Assembly (NCBI RefSeq): GCF_003265705.1
Contig: NW_020312894.1
Span: forward strand, 5,781,632 to 5,845,631
DNA from: Callorhinus ursinus
Taxonomy: Eukaryota; Chordata; Mammalia; Carnivora; Otariidae
Direction of reading: 5' to 3'
Length of the DNA stretch: 64,000 nt
Part shown: one piece after another, positions 48,010 to 59,640 of the stretch
Numbering within the stretch: position 1 is the first letter of the stretch
How the letters are laid out: each line of letters opens with the position of its first letter
The notes under the pieces: model-generated
Told to the model about the DNA's origin: nothing
What the model saw: only the letters and a program-made list of their open reading frames with translations
Databases searched by the model: none
Made by a program: the position numbers and the translations under genes

Positions 48010-48476
48010 GACTTCCAAAACGGCTACTATGATCCCCATCTCCTGGAGCTCATGCCCTGGGTGGTCCCCTCCCTTTGAGCGTGGGCTCGACCTACTGACG
48101 CACTGTCAGTCAACAGAAGACAGCAGGTGACAGGCTGTCACTTCCATGATGAGGTTCCATGAAGGACCCTGGCTTGTCTGTGTGTCTGTGTCACTCTCAG
48201 AGCTTACACATTTTGATAAAACCAACTGCCCTAAGAAGAGGCCCATGTGGCAAGGAACTGCAGATGAGAGCCACCGAGGAATCCTGCCAACAACCGCCCA
48301 AGCTGAACCCTGACATGACCTCGCCTGGAATGCAGCCTCCAGAGACAGCCCGAGCTGGAAGACCCAGCGCAGCCATGCGCACGGTCCTGACGCACAGGAA
48401 CTGTGAGTTGACAAACACTGTTTTAAGCCACCGAGTTTGGTGTCATTTGTTACACAGCAGCTGATAACTAATACGG
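48010..48476 (+). mobile_element. ERVL/MaLR-type LTR fragment
   Basis: ATGATCCCCATCTCCTGGAG, TTTGAGCGTGGGCTCGACCT, GAGGCCCATGTGGCAAGGAA, GTTTTAAGCCACCGAGTTTG and the end GATAACTAATACGG follow the order of an old LTR. The subfamily is unresolved. Confidence 0.6.
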
Positions 48477-48689
48477 ACAAACTGGCGAAGCTGGGACTCG
48501 TCCTCTGCTTTCTTCAGTCCAGCAGGCGCCCACCTCGAGTCCCAAAGCACGCCCTGCACACACGCCTCCCTCCAGCCACTGGCTCAGGGCTCTCTCCCGC
48601 CCACGGCCGGGCCTCTGCCACTGCTGTCTGCCAGGCCACCACCATCTCTTAGCTGGGTTAATGCCGGAGCTACCTGACCTCCCACCCGC

Positions 48690-49205
48690 TCTCCTTCCTC
48701 CTTCTTGTTCGTCAAACTACCCATGGGATCTTTCTAGAACAAAATCAGATGAGGTTACTCTCCGGCTTAAAACCCTTTAATAACTATTCACTGATCTAAA
48801 GATAAACTCAGATCCCTCAGTAAAGCTTATGGATCAGCTTAGCTCTCCTGGCACCTTGCATTTGGCTCCCTCCTCCACCCGCCCTCAGAATGATCCAGAC
48901 TGAACTTCAACGCCCCAGGCACTCCCGTGCCTCTGGGCCTTCAAATATATTTACATGACTCCCACCTGGCTTCCTTCATCTCATTAATTCATACCTATTC
49001 TTCAGATCACCCACTCAGATGTCACTTCTTCCAGGAAGCCTTCTATGATAGTCCTTTTTCCCTCTTACTGTCCACCACTCTGTGGTATGGTTGTCTAGTT
49101 ACTTGCCATCCCTCCATATCTACCTCAGTCCACACTGTATCCCATGGCCTAGCCCAGTGACTGGCATTCTGGAGGCACTTGGTAATTATTTCCTGAATGT
49201 AGGCC
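48690..49205 (+). repeat. L2-like fragment
   Basis: TCAGATGAGGTTACTCTCCG, AACCCTTTAATAACTATTCA, TCAGATGTCACTTCTTCCAG and GAAGCCTTCTATGATAGTCC match the L2 3' region. It spans over 500 bp. Confidence 0.7.
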
Positions 49206-49214
49206 TTTAGCCAA

Positions 49215-49450
49215 AATCCACTCATTGATTGCAAGCTTAAATAACATTTGGTAGATGCTTTCATATGCTAACTCATTTAACCACTACCTCAGCCCTACGC
49301 CAAGACCACTATTACCATCTCTGTAGAACAGAGATGGAAATGGAAGCATGCACAGGTTGACCCTCCTGAGGTCACCCAGCTAGAAGGGGCAGGGCTGGGA
49401 GTTGATCCTAGGCATTTGGCTCCAAGAGTGTGTGCTCCTGACCACAAACA
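49215..49450 (-). repeat. MIR, near full length
   Basis: ACTCATTTAACCACTACCTC, CTATTACCATCTCTGTAGAA, GAGGTCACCCAGCTAGAAGG and AGTGTGTGCTCCTGACCACA follow the inverted MIR from end to end. Confidence 0.75.
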
Positions 49451-50430
49451 AATTAGCCCTTCAAAGAAAGTAAGGCAGTAAGGTTCAAAGAAGGTCTTAA
49501 ACTTTTGTTTGTTCATTTTAATGATCATTTCTAGATGAAAAAGGAAGGGAAATCAATATTTTTTAGGATAGTAATTAAAATCACAAGTGCCAGTGAAAAG
49601 TTAAAGAGCCTATATTGAGGTTGTGAAAATATTTAAGTATTTTCGAAAGAAACGCCTTGTACATAAATACCCAGCCAGAGGAATCATCAACTATCCCCTC
49701 CTTTTCCATTACAAGCTTCCCAAAAGGACAGATCATGGTTATCTCTTAATGAATTTGTGTAATGCTGACTGTATTTACAGTAAAAACAAGCAGGATGATA
49801 TTTCTCTGCTTCAACACAGGTCCCAGGTTCCCAGAGACAGCTGATCCCTGGAGGCCAGCTCATTCCATTAAGGCAGCTTCCTGCAAATCAGAAATAAGGA
49901 GCAGATTTATCTATTACCCTTTGATTCTATTGTACATAGGTCTTTCAAGATTTACTTCTACTGTAACATCAGGCAATCCGCTCCCCAATGAATCCAGTGC
50001 ACAGTTTCAACTGGAAATAGAAAGTGATCTTCACTCCACTGAAAAACTAAGGAGAGGGGCTGAGCCCACCTCTCCCTGCACCCATTACTTAGGATGCAGG
50101 AGGAACTGGGACAATGAGCAAACATCACAGAGCGCCAGCACAGACCCAGCACCTCCTGCCCTCGGCTCCTCACCGTGTGAGCTTACCATCCACATCCTAG
50201 AATACCCAAAACAAAGCAGCTTAAAAGGCATGCAGGCAAGAAAGAACAGGTATTGGTGAGGATGTGGAGAAAAAGGAACCCTTGTGCATGACTGGAAGGA
50301 ATGTAAAATGGTGCAGCTACTATGGAAAAGAGTATGGAAGTTCCTCAAAAAATTTAAAATAGAACAACCATATTTCCACTTGGGGCATTTATCCAAAAAT
50401 GAAAACACTAACTCAAAAAAACAGAGATGT

Positions 50431-50631
50431 GGGGCGCCTGCGTGGCTGTCATTAAGCGTCTGCCTTCGGCTCAGGTCATGATCCCAAGGCCCTGGGATCG
50501 AGACCCGCATCCAGCCCCCTGCTCAGCAGGAAGCCTGCTTCTCCCTCTCCCACTCCCCCTGCTTGTGTTCCTTCTCTCGCTGTGTCTCTCTGTCAAATAA
50601 ATAAATAAAATCTTTAAAAAAAAGAGAAAGA
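50431..50631 (+). mobile_element. SINEC inside the L1
   Basis: The head GGGGCGCCTGCGTGGCTGTC lacks a few bases of the usual CTCAGTCG stretch. The tail is AAATAAATAAATAAAATCTT plus poly(A). AAACAGAGATG before and AAAGAGAGATG after it are the likely target duplication. Confidence 0.93.
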
Positions 50632-50939
50632 GAGATGCACCCTATGTTCACTGCAGCATTATTTACAATAGCTAAGACATGGAAGCAACCCAAGTATCCA
50701 TCGACCAATGAATAGATAAATGTGTAAATTATACATATTATATATATATAATATGCATATATATGATCATATACACATAAACATACAGAATGGAATATTA
50801 CTCAGTCATTAAAAAAGAATGAGATCTTGTCATTTGCAACAACATGGATGGACTGATGGTATTACACTAAGTGAAATAAGTCAGAGAAAGACAAATACCA
50901 TGTGAGCTCACTTATATGAAGCATCTAAAAACAAAACAA

Positions 50940-51134
50940 GGGGCACCTGGGTGGCTCAGTCCGTTCAACATCTGCCCTCGGCTCATGTCATGATCCTGAG
51001 GTCCTAGGATTGAGCCCAGTGTCTCCTTCTCCCTCTGTGCTTCCCCCACCCTGATCGAGCTCTCTCTCTGTCTGTCTCTCTGTCCCTCTCTCTTTCAAAT
51101 AACACCTTTAAAAAAAATAAAAATAAAAATAAAT
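50940..51134 (+). mobile_element. SINEC, diverged, inside the L1
   Basis: The head is GGGGCACCTGGGTGGCTCAG. The body has a short deletion around the middle, and the tail is (ATAAAA)n. ACAAAACAAG-like sequence flanks it on both sides. Confidence 0.9.
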
Positions 51135-52815
51135 GAACAAACAAAACAGAACCAGATTCACAGACATACAGAACAATACGGTGGTTGCCAGAGGGGAAAG
51201 GAAGCAGGAGATGGGCAAAATGGAAGGGGATTAAAAGATAAAAATTGCAGTTGCAAAATAAATAAATCACAGCGACACAATGTACAGCATAGGGACTGTA
51301 GTTAATATAGTTAATAATAGGTAACAACTTTATAAGGTGACAGATGATTTATGGGGTGATCACTTCCTAATGTACACAAAATGCTGAATCACTATGCTGC
51401 ACACCTGAAACTAACATAATAGTGTATGTCAACTATATTTCAATTTAAAAAAAAAAAAAAAGGATGTACAGAGAACCACAGGCAACAATATCTTCACAAG
51501 GGATCTTGAACTCTTAGTACCCCACCTGCAAAGGCTGAGCAAGAGAGGCGAAAGTTCCCAGGAAAGGCAACTAAACATTACTCAGACAGGTAAAACCCAC
51601 AAATACTGTTTAGCTATTACTTTACCAGACTTTTATTGTTGGCTGATTGATTTGCTTTGTGTTTATGTTTTAAAGGATCACTAGAGTCAAAACTGACAGC
51701 AATTTCATCAGGATTTAGGTAAGTACAATATATCCATAAAATGTAATCTCTTTTATCTGTTTCTTTTGGGAGGACTTCTTTATACAACGTAGCACCTCCT
51801 TTCCTAACCACAGAATAGATACCATCAAACTTTCTCTTCCTCTCTGTCCACTAAACACCAAGACAAACCTGAAGCTCCAAACAGTATCTGGGAGGTTAAA
51901 CTGCTAACATGCCCTCTCACCAGATCGCAGGGCAGATAAATCAATCAATATTATGAAGACTATCCTTCCAGACAATGACCCAACAGATTACTCCGGACCA
52001 GCGGGCCCCTAAAATATTGTGATACAACTGATAATTACTTTGGTTGTTTATCCATCTGTTTGCTTTCTCATATATATATGGTTTCATGATTACATTTAAT
52101 CACCCTCAAAAGGATTATCTTGGTGAGTTCACAGAGCAACATAATAGAGCCACCATAATTCAATAGACACTTTTGATTTCCCTGATAAGATACAGAGTCA
52201 GCAATTACTATTTGTTATCACAACTCCAGTTCTTGTCAATAGGACTGAAATTTTACTTGATACCCTAATTAAACAAACCCTGGCCAACTACAAAAGTTGG
52301 CACTCTGAATTATTGGGAGTGACAAGTTTGTTTACTGAAATAGGTACTTGGAAAAATTATATTGAATATGAAATGCTCCAGAGTCCGTCCCTCTGTTATC
52401 TAATTTGGAAAATCACCCTGGTTTGAAAGAATAAGCAGAACGATTGCATGGATCTCCTCTTCCTAGGACGGGTTTATTCCAAATCATTCTCAAGCAACTC
52501 CCAACAAATTAACCAAAATTATAAAGGAAAGCAAGTCGCCCAGTCCTCAAATGCTCCCTGGTCTGCCACCATTCATTTAAACCATGTGTAATTCACGGCG
52601 TCAATTTCTTGTTGGTGACGGAAACTACACAGAAATGTAAGCTGCTGTTGCCTCTGATTTAGACAAGAGGGCTTTTCAAAGGTTAGAAAGACATTTGCGA
52701 GGAAACATAAATTGTGCCTACTTTCTTCTCTCTCTTGCCCCTCCTCCAAATCTGTCTTCACCTGGAAGACACCGCCACTCCAGCCCCGACCCTGTCCTAG
52801 GGCCAGCCACCAGCT

Positions 52816-52832
52816 CCCTAACCCTAACCCTA
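52816..52832. repeat. Short interstitial telomere-like run
   Basis: CCCTAACCCTAACCCTA, 2.8 perfect units of the vertebrate telomere hexamer on the C-rich strand. Confidence 0.8.
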
Positions 52833-53159
52833 GCATCTGGGCATGACCCCGTGGGGACACAGGGTCCAAATAAGGCCATCCCCTTCCCTCAGGAGCATGC
52901 ACCTGTGGCCACCAGGAGAGGGATCCAAATACAGAAAAGCGTAAGACTATGAATTTTGGGTTTATCGGATACCAAACCAAAACATCCAGGAAGAATGACA
53001 GCAGCTTACACCAAATCCAGGTCCCTGAGCTAGGCTATCACAGAACACTAATCTGGTAGATTAAGGGTAAATTATTACTGACTCAAGTCACAACCAATGA
53101 GGAAAAATTAAAAGATAAATACAGTTAAAATACAACAAATAGAAACACTGATGTCCTTT

Positions 53160-53211
53160 AAACTATCAGCATAGGACACACAGCTAAACTATCAGCATAG
53201 GACACACAGCT
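53160..53211. repeat. 26 bp tandem duplication
   Basis: The unit AAACTATCAGCATAGGACAC plus ACAGCT occurs twice without mismatch, just before an L1 fragment. Confidence 0.95.
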
Positions 53212-53214
53212 AAA

Positions 53215-53760
53215 GTGCAAAAATAGAAAAATTTATCCAAAAATTCACAAGGAATCTCAAGGGACCCAGAATAGCCAAAACAATCTTGAAAAAGAACAAA
53301 GCTACAGGACTCAGGTTTCCTGATTTCAAAACTTACTACAAAGCTACAATCATCAAAACAGTGTGGTTGAGGCGCCTGGCTGGCTTAGTAGAGCGTACAA
53401 CTCTTGATCTCAGGGTCATGAGTTCGAGCCCCACGCTGGGCACAGAGATTACTAAAATAATAGTAACAACAATAAATTATTTAAAAAAAAAACAACAGTG
53501 CGACTGATACCACCATAAAAACACTCATACAGACCAAGGCAACAGAACAGAGCCCAGAAATAAACCCTCACGTCTATGGCCAAATGATGTTCAATGAGGG
53601 AGCCAAACCATTCAATGGGTAAAAGACAGTCTTTTCAACAAATGCTGCTGGGAAAGAAATGGATATACAGATGCAAAACAATGAAGTTGGATCCTTACCT
53701 AAGACCATATACAAAAACTAACTCGAAATGAATCAAAGTTCCACTTACTGGGGTAAAATC
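53215..53760 (+). mobile_element. L1M ORF2-end fragment with an inserted old SINEC
   Basis: AGGAATCTCAAGGGACCCAG, TTACTACAAAGCTACAATCA, GAGCCCAGAAATAAACCCTC and TCTTTTCAACAAATGCTGCT are L1 blocks in order. The copy is broken by frame-disrupting changes. Confidence 0.85.
53370..53492 (+). mobile_element. Ancestral-type CanSINE with clear tRNA-like boxes
   Basis: GGCGCCTGGCTGGCTTAGTA, then AACTCTTGATCTCAGGGTCA and GAGTTCGAGCCCCACGCTGG. TGGCTTAGTA fits an A box and GTTCGAGCC a B box. It is shorter than the other copies, lacks the long CT-rich tail and resembles the feliform/ancestral SINEC type. ACAGTGTG and ACAGTGCG flank it. Confidence 0.85.
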
Positions 53761-53949
53761 CACATAAGTAAAAGTAAGTAAACAGGTATGCCAAGGAAAG
53801 TTTGAGGAATCCACTTGACCTGATAGATTTACTCATTTCTCTTTGATTTTACACTAATGTTTTTTAACCTTTTTAAGTGGGAATTCTGCCTTTGTCAGGA
53901 GAGAAACTGAACACATTCCTAATCTCTAGTAACCACATATACCAGAGGT

Positions 53950-54482
53950 CTGCAAACTGCATCCCCCAGCCAAATCTGGTCCACCACCAGTGTTTATATG
54001 GCTGTGATGCCAAAATAGTTTTTACATTTTTTTAATTTTTATTTATTTATTTGGGGGGAGGGGAGAGAGAGAGAGATCACAAACGGGGGGAGGGGCAGAG
54101 GGAGAGGGAGAAGCAGACTCCCCACTGAGCGCAGAGCCCGACACGGGGCTCGATCCCAGGACCCTGAGATCGTGACCTGAGCCAAAGGCAGATGCTTCAC
54201 CAACTGAGCCATCCAGGCGCCCAAGTTTTTACATGTTAAACAGTTGGGAAAAAATCAAAATAAGACTATTTCATGACAGGCAAAAATTATACAGAATTCA
54301 AATTTCGGTGTCCGGAAACACAGTTTCACTGGAATACAGCACGGTCACACACTGATGCCTCATCTGTGGCTGCTTTGGGGTTGAAACAGGAGAATTGAGA
54401 AGTAGCATCAGAGGCTGTGTAGTTAGTCCCCAAAGCCTAAAATATGTACTTTCTGGCCTTTAGCAAAAAAAGTTCACTAACT
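53950..54482 (-). mobile_element. hAT-like non-autonomous DNA transposon with SINEC inside
   Basis: AGGTCTGCAAACTGCATCCC begins it and AGTTCACTAACTC ends it; CCTAAAATATGTACTTTCTG and CACGGTCACACACTGATGCC lie between. The ends form a loose inverted repeat. The family name is uncertain (possibly Charlie type). Confidence 0.6.
54028..54223 (-). mobile_element. SINEC with 11 bp target-site duplication
   Basis: The reverse-oriented element ends GAGCCATCCAGGCGCCC. AGTTTTTACAT at 54017-54027 and 54224-54234 is identical. It is inserted in the hAT-like element, in the same orientation as DOCK1. Confidence 0.95.
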
Positions 54483-55181
54483 CTCTTCTCCTACAGCCCC
54501 ATCTGCAAATGTTCTGCAACACGGCTCCCACAAAGTATCAAAAGGTTTCCAGAACTTCAAACATTTCAATTTCGTTCATTCAACAAATACTGACCAAGCC
54601 CCGACCCTGTGCCAAGGACAGTAGCGACACCGGGGGTATAAAGAAGGCAGGGCAGACGCAGTCCCTGACCTCACGGAGTTTCTGGTTTCTCAGCAGACCC
54701 GGTGCAGTAACCTGGCGGTCACAACACAGTCTGCCACCTGGGACCCTAAGGCACTGGGTGCTGGGGGAAGCACGTGGGAGAGGCACCGTACACAGAGTGA
54801 AGGCACGTGTCCAGGGGGCCCCCAACCCTGAAAGAGGATCAGAGAGAAATCAGAATGGAGAGGGCGGAAGGAAGGAGGAAGTGCTGGTGAGTAAGGAGGC
54901 TGGAAGAACAGGACACCTTTGCTTAGTGACAGCTGCAAGGACATGGCTAAGCCTGGCCGGAGAGCGATGGCAAGGCGCACCCGGGCAGCCACAGAGGCCA
55001 GGGCAAGCCCAGAAAAGCCCTGCTGACCCTTCAAAGCATCTCCCAGCAAGTCCTTCATCTGTAAGGCCGCCAGAATTCCTCTGGGGACCACCCCGTCCCA
55101 ACCGGCCGTAGAACAATTCCGAGCCCCAGCTTCCTGCCCTCCTCCAGTGGGCTGTACGCACCGACCCCACACTGAGCACCC

Positions 55182-55281
55182 TCTAGATAAACCCAAAGGA
55201 TCACTAATCAAAACCAATGAAATGGATCACATCTAGATAAACCCACAGGATCACTAATCAGAAACCAATGAAACGGATCAA
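55182..55281. repeat. 50 bp tandem duplication
   Basis: TCTAGATAAACCCAAAGGAT starts at 55182 and TCTAGATAAACCCACAGGAT at 55232. A few substitutions and one extra base separate the copies. Confidence 0.93.
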
Positions 55282-57859
55282 TATCACAACTACTCTTCAA
55301 ACTCCATGATGTTCTCGGTAGAAAATTCTAGATCAAAATGAGAAATATCCCAACGGAGGAGGCTTCTTCTGTGGCTACGATGTAACAGTCCACGTTCCAC
55401 AGGAAAAGTTTCATGCTTTTCATAATCCTTTTTGTCACCCTATGCCTGTAAGGGCTCCACCAAGTAAAGAAAAAATTAAAAATAAAAACCCATAAATCCC
55501 AAATAGACCATGGCTAGCCATGGTACTGAGCCACATACAAGTCGACTCACAGCGGGTAGGAAAACAGATAAAGTTGACACCCATCTTTTAAGCAGAAATA
55601 AAGGCCTAAAAACCTGCAAAGCGGATTTAAAGTCGCTGCCCAGGCTTGCTCCAATTTATTGCAACAGATCAGGTTATAGTGATTTTTTTCTTTAAAGATA
55701 AAACTTATCTTCAAATATTTGCAGAATTTATCAGGTTTGGATTCTAAGCACCAAGGGTATGATTAGGAGAAAGTGAATCAAGTGCATGGCTTCTCCTAGG
55801 AGGTAGGGATTGGCAACGGAGCCCCTGTGGTGTGGAAGGTTTGAGTGACAATGTGCCGGTGATGCTCAAGGTCACCACTAAGAATCTGCATTTGTCACAC
55901 GAAGGCATTACTCTGACTTCCAACGTGGATGTCTAAAGTGGCAGTGACAAGGCAAGTACCAGGCTGTCTGTGTTGGGTTTTTGACAGTGAAAAGCTAAAT
56001 TTCACTAAGATAAAAAGACACTACAAATGCTACTTACCAAATAATTAATGCCCTAGTGTTAAGAGTAAATAAAATAACGTCAAATTCACGTAGCTGAAGA
56101 CTGCTGGAGAACTCCTGTCCTGGACATTCAAGCTGCTGCCCAGTAAACACCTGGCACAAAACACCATAAAGTCTCAGAAGGAAGTACGATGAATAAGCAC
56201 ACCACCATTTACAGCTGGGTAACAGAGCATCCAAGTGGCAAGGGGTACCTCCTCCATCCCTTTCAAGCTCAACCCCAGGCCAGCACGAGGACACAGAGCC
56301 CTAACAAGTGCCACGTGTAAAACTCACCAAAGTTCAACGATCTTCAAAGATCATCGTATACAATGCAATCCTCAAGACATTTAACTGAAAAGAGGCGGGA
56401 AGCAGCCCTGCTCCACAGGACATCGAGACCCTCTTCCTTGCCCCTCTGACAAAGCAAAAGAGAAATCCTCACAGAAGGACATTGTCACTTCTGCAGGCCA
56501 GCCCTGCTGGTAGGAAGAGTTGCCCCCAACAGGGAAGGCCTCAGCCACGAGACACTGCTGCTGCCGGGCTCTACCATGTCAGAGCACCAACAAGAACCGT
56601 CTTCATCAGCTAGATTTGCTTCCCCCAACCCAAAATAAAGTCATGCTTCCACTCTGACATCCCTGCAAGAGCCACCAATCTCAACACCATGCCCCGCCCC
56701 AGGATCCATCCCAACTGGGGGACCTGGATCCCAGGGGTCTAGGCGGCCACCGATCAGTGCTATGTTGCCGAGCCCCTGGCCCCCGGGCATTCCAGTCCTC
56801 CGTCTGTCCAAAGGCAAAGTCCTCACTGTACACCTCCACCAGCCACAAACAGGCCTACAGGCTCCCTCAGTATCCACCCCAGTCAACCCACAAAGAAGAG
56901 ACTACCGGACAGATGTTCAAGACACTAAAGGAGAAAGGAGGGGCCGCCCATGATGATACTGGGCAGTGACCTCACTCCTAGGCACTCACTGTTATAAAAA
57001 GCTCCCCAAGACCAGCAGTAATTGAACTGTATCCCAGGAGAAAGAAACTTAAGAGATCTGATTCCATCCCCACCCCACCCCCGGACTTCTGGAGTCACAC
57101 CCACTCCACGCATCAAGGTATGAACGAATTCATGGCGGGTTCATGGTACTCCATGGGACAGTCCACCCCCTACCTGCCAGAAGAGCTTCCCAGTACTTAG
57201 CAGGGCTCTGGCTCCTTCAATCTGCATCCCTGGGCCTTGCATGTGCTCTGGTGCCACAGACAAGGCCCATCTGCTGATCCTGGACAGACCCCACGCAAGG
57301 AATCAACCATGAATCCTCAGATCTCTCCTCCAAACCTTGCAGCTGCAGGTCATCCATCTGCTTCCCCAGGACAGCCTGGTTTGCAGTGAATTTTGCTTTT
57401 CTAGAAATCTTGTCCCCCTGTTGGTTGAGTTCACTGAGGAGCAATCTCCAGGTCTCCCTGGGAGGCCGGTTTTGAAGGCCCTACTCTGCCGTCTCACAGT
57501 TTGTCAGGCAACTTGTGCCCTCACTCTAAGGCTCCACATTTGGCCTGGCAGGCATCCATCCGATGTCTTCAGCCTTGTGGCCCTAGACAGTCAAGACCTC
57601 TGGGAATACTGACCTGTCACTCCGCTCACACTACCCTGGACCTTTTAGAACCCAACAGGCAGGATGTCCAGAGAATCACCATCTATCCATCAATACTCTA
57701 AAAATGGTCATTCCGGCCCCTAAGAATGTGCCCACACTTTGCCTCTATCTTGTTAACCAAAGCTGCCATTTTAAGATCTGACAATCGCTTGTGACCTAAT
57801 AACTTTCTGAAAAGGGACACTGAGTCTGAGCTGCCTTCACCAACAGGAATGCCAGTTAC

Positions 57860-57965
57860 TATATCCCAGGTACTACACTGGGCACTTTCCATTCATGCTC
57901 TCACTGAGTCCCCCACTGCCTAGGGTAGGCAGGGTCCATGTCCATCACGAGCTGATAGAAGAAAA
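57860..57965 (-). repeat. MIR-like fragment
   Basis: CCAGGTACTACACTGGGCAC then TTTCCATTCATGCTCTCACT resembles the inverted MIR 3' end. Confidence 0.55.
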
Positions 57966-58766
57966 CACTTTGGTTCCTGGAGATGAGTGGAGTGTCTTAC
58001 TCCACAGCCTGAATGCATAAACTCTGTCCTCCCACTTTAGACTGGCTTCCACCAAAAACACAGAAAAACAGGGCCGGAGAGAACCACAAATAAGCCAACC
58101 ATCCTATTCAACAGATGAGAAACCAGAAGCAGGAGTGACCCATCCCAGGACAAAGGCTTCTCCCTTCGACTTCCATGCTAGCTCTCCATGTTGGAGCCCA
58201 CGAGAGGCTTCCCATGAAGACACACTGCTGTCCTTCCGCCCACTTCTCCAGGGTCACCTGGGAATACAGTGTCTAGATCTTATTTCTGAGGAGCTCCAAT
58301 CCCTCTGGGGTCACTGGACCTTTCAGGGCTTTTATTATCAGTCCATGCCTGTCTCAGCTGGGAAGCTAAGCTGTTGATATCCCTTTCCCTGGCTTCTTTA
58401 GCAGGTATGACATCTGGGATGATCTCCCTGGGCCCAGTCACACCCACTTTCACTTTACTAGTATCCAAGTAGCTGTTCCCCTTCATTGGTCCTCCTAACA
58501 TCTAGGAGCTATAACTGTCAGCCCAGCAAGTCAAGAGTTAGGGAATCTCAGCTCAGCAAAGGCTTCAGCAGGCGTCAGATAAAGGAACGCACTTGTCACT
58601 GCTCTTTGCTGCCCAGGCCTGTCCCCTAGTGTGCATTAGGAAAGTGCTGTCACTCAGGAGCACATTCCCTCCAAGGAACCAGGGCTCGCCCAGATTTGCA
58701 GCCTTCCACACATTCTACAGACCTTGGTTAGATCCATTTATTTTGAGATGTTCATTATTAGAAGCT

Positions 58767-59428
58767 GTTGTGGGTGAAGTTTTATCCCCCAAAAGTTACA
58801 TTCAACTATCTAACCCCTGGTACCTGTGAATGTGACCTTATTTGTAAAAAGGGTCTTTGCAGATGTCATCAAGTTGATTAGGGTGGTCCCATGGGGCGCC
58901 TGGGTGGCTCAGTCATTAAGCGTCTGCCTTCGGCTCAGGTCATGATCCCAGGGTCCTGCGATCAAGCCCCGCATCGGGCTCCCTGCTCCGCGGGAAGCCT
59001 GCTTCTCCCTCTCCCACTCTCCCTGCTTGTGTTCCCTCTCTAGCTGTGTCTCTCTCTGTCAAATAAATAAATAAAATCTTAAAAAAAAAAAAAAATAAGA
59101 TTAGGGTGGTCCCTAATCTAATGACTGGTGTCCTTATAAGAGGGAAATGTGGATCCAGAGACTCAGAGACACAGAAAGCACACCAAGCAAAGGCACAGGC
59201 AGAGACGGGAACATTGCTGCCACAAGCCAAGGAACCCCAAGGATTCCCAAAAGCCACCAGAAGCTTGCGAGGGGCAAAGAACAGATTCGCCCTCTGAGCC
59301 TCCAGAAGGAACCAATCCACAGCACCCTGATTTCAGACTTCCAGCTCTAGAACTGAGAGAACACACTTCGGTTGTTCGAAGCCACCTGGTTTGTGACTAT
59401 GGCGGGAAGCTAAGACAATAGTCACCAT
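58767..59428 (+). mobile_element. MaLR-like (MLT1-type) LTR split by a SINEC
   Basis: TGTGGGTGAAGTTTTATCCC, GAATGTGACCTTATTTGTAA, GGTCTTTGCAGATGTCATCA, then beyond the SINEC ACTGGTGTCCTTATAAGAGG and CAGACTTCCAGCTCTAGAAC. The order fits the LTR at 22123. Excluding the insertion it is about 440 bp. Confidence 0.75.
58891..59098 (+). mobile_element. SINEC with perfect 15 bp target-site duplication
   Basis: GATTAGGGTGGTCCC is identical at 58876-58890 and 59099-59113. The head is GGGGCGCCTGGGTGGCTCAG, preceded by AT, and the tail AAATAAATAAATAAAATCTT plus poly(A). A nearly consensus, recent-looking copy. Confidence 0.97.
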
Positions 59429-59640
59429 TAATCAATCACACTCACCATGTGGCAGGCAATGTCCATGTACTTTACACCCATTAGCTCACATCATCCCTAC
59501 CACGACCCTACAAGGCAGGCTGCTAATCACGCCGCCTGGACACGAGGACACGGAGACTTGTAATTCACCCACAATTACTTAGCTCGAGTCTGGTGAGAGT
59601 GGGGCGCAGACCCAAGTGCTCCTTCCCTTCATCTCCTCCT
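59410..59640 (-). repeat. MIR, near full length
   Basis: CACCATGTGGCAGGCAATGT, ACCCATTAGCTCACATCATC, GACCCTACAAGGCAGGCTGC and CAATTACTTAGCTCGAGTCT follow the inverted MIR. Confidence 0.7.

Larger units (their letters stand above)
50205..51462 (+). mobile_element. L1M 3' region, host of two SINEC insertions
   Basis: GGTATTGGTGAGGATGTGGA, CCAAGTATCCATCGACCAAT, CAACATGGATGGACTGATGG, ATACGGTGGTTGCCAGAGGG and GTCAACTATATTTCAATTTA plus poly(A) follow the L1M 3' end. SINECs at 50431 and 50940 interrupt it, and an (AT)n tract lies near 50740. Confidence 0.88.

Noticed and set aside
51617..51811. Minus-strand 64-residue frame with ordinary-looking composition (contains YILWIYCTYLNPDEIAVSFD)
   Set aside because: I considered a cryptic exon, but no matching splice context or family was recognised; a conservation check would decide.
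54509..55111. 200-residue + strand open frame
   Set aside because: Pro/Ser/Arg-rich with no recognisable domain, opposite frames equally open, and an ancient repeat-like start (TTCATTCAACAAATACTGAC).
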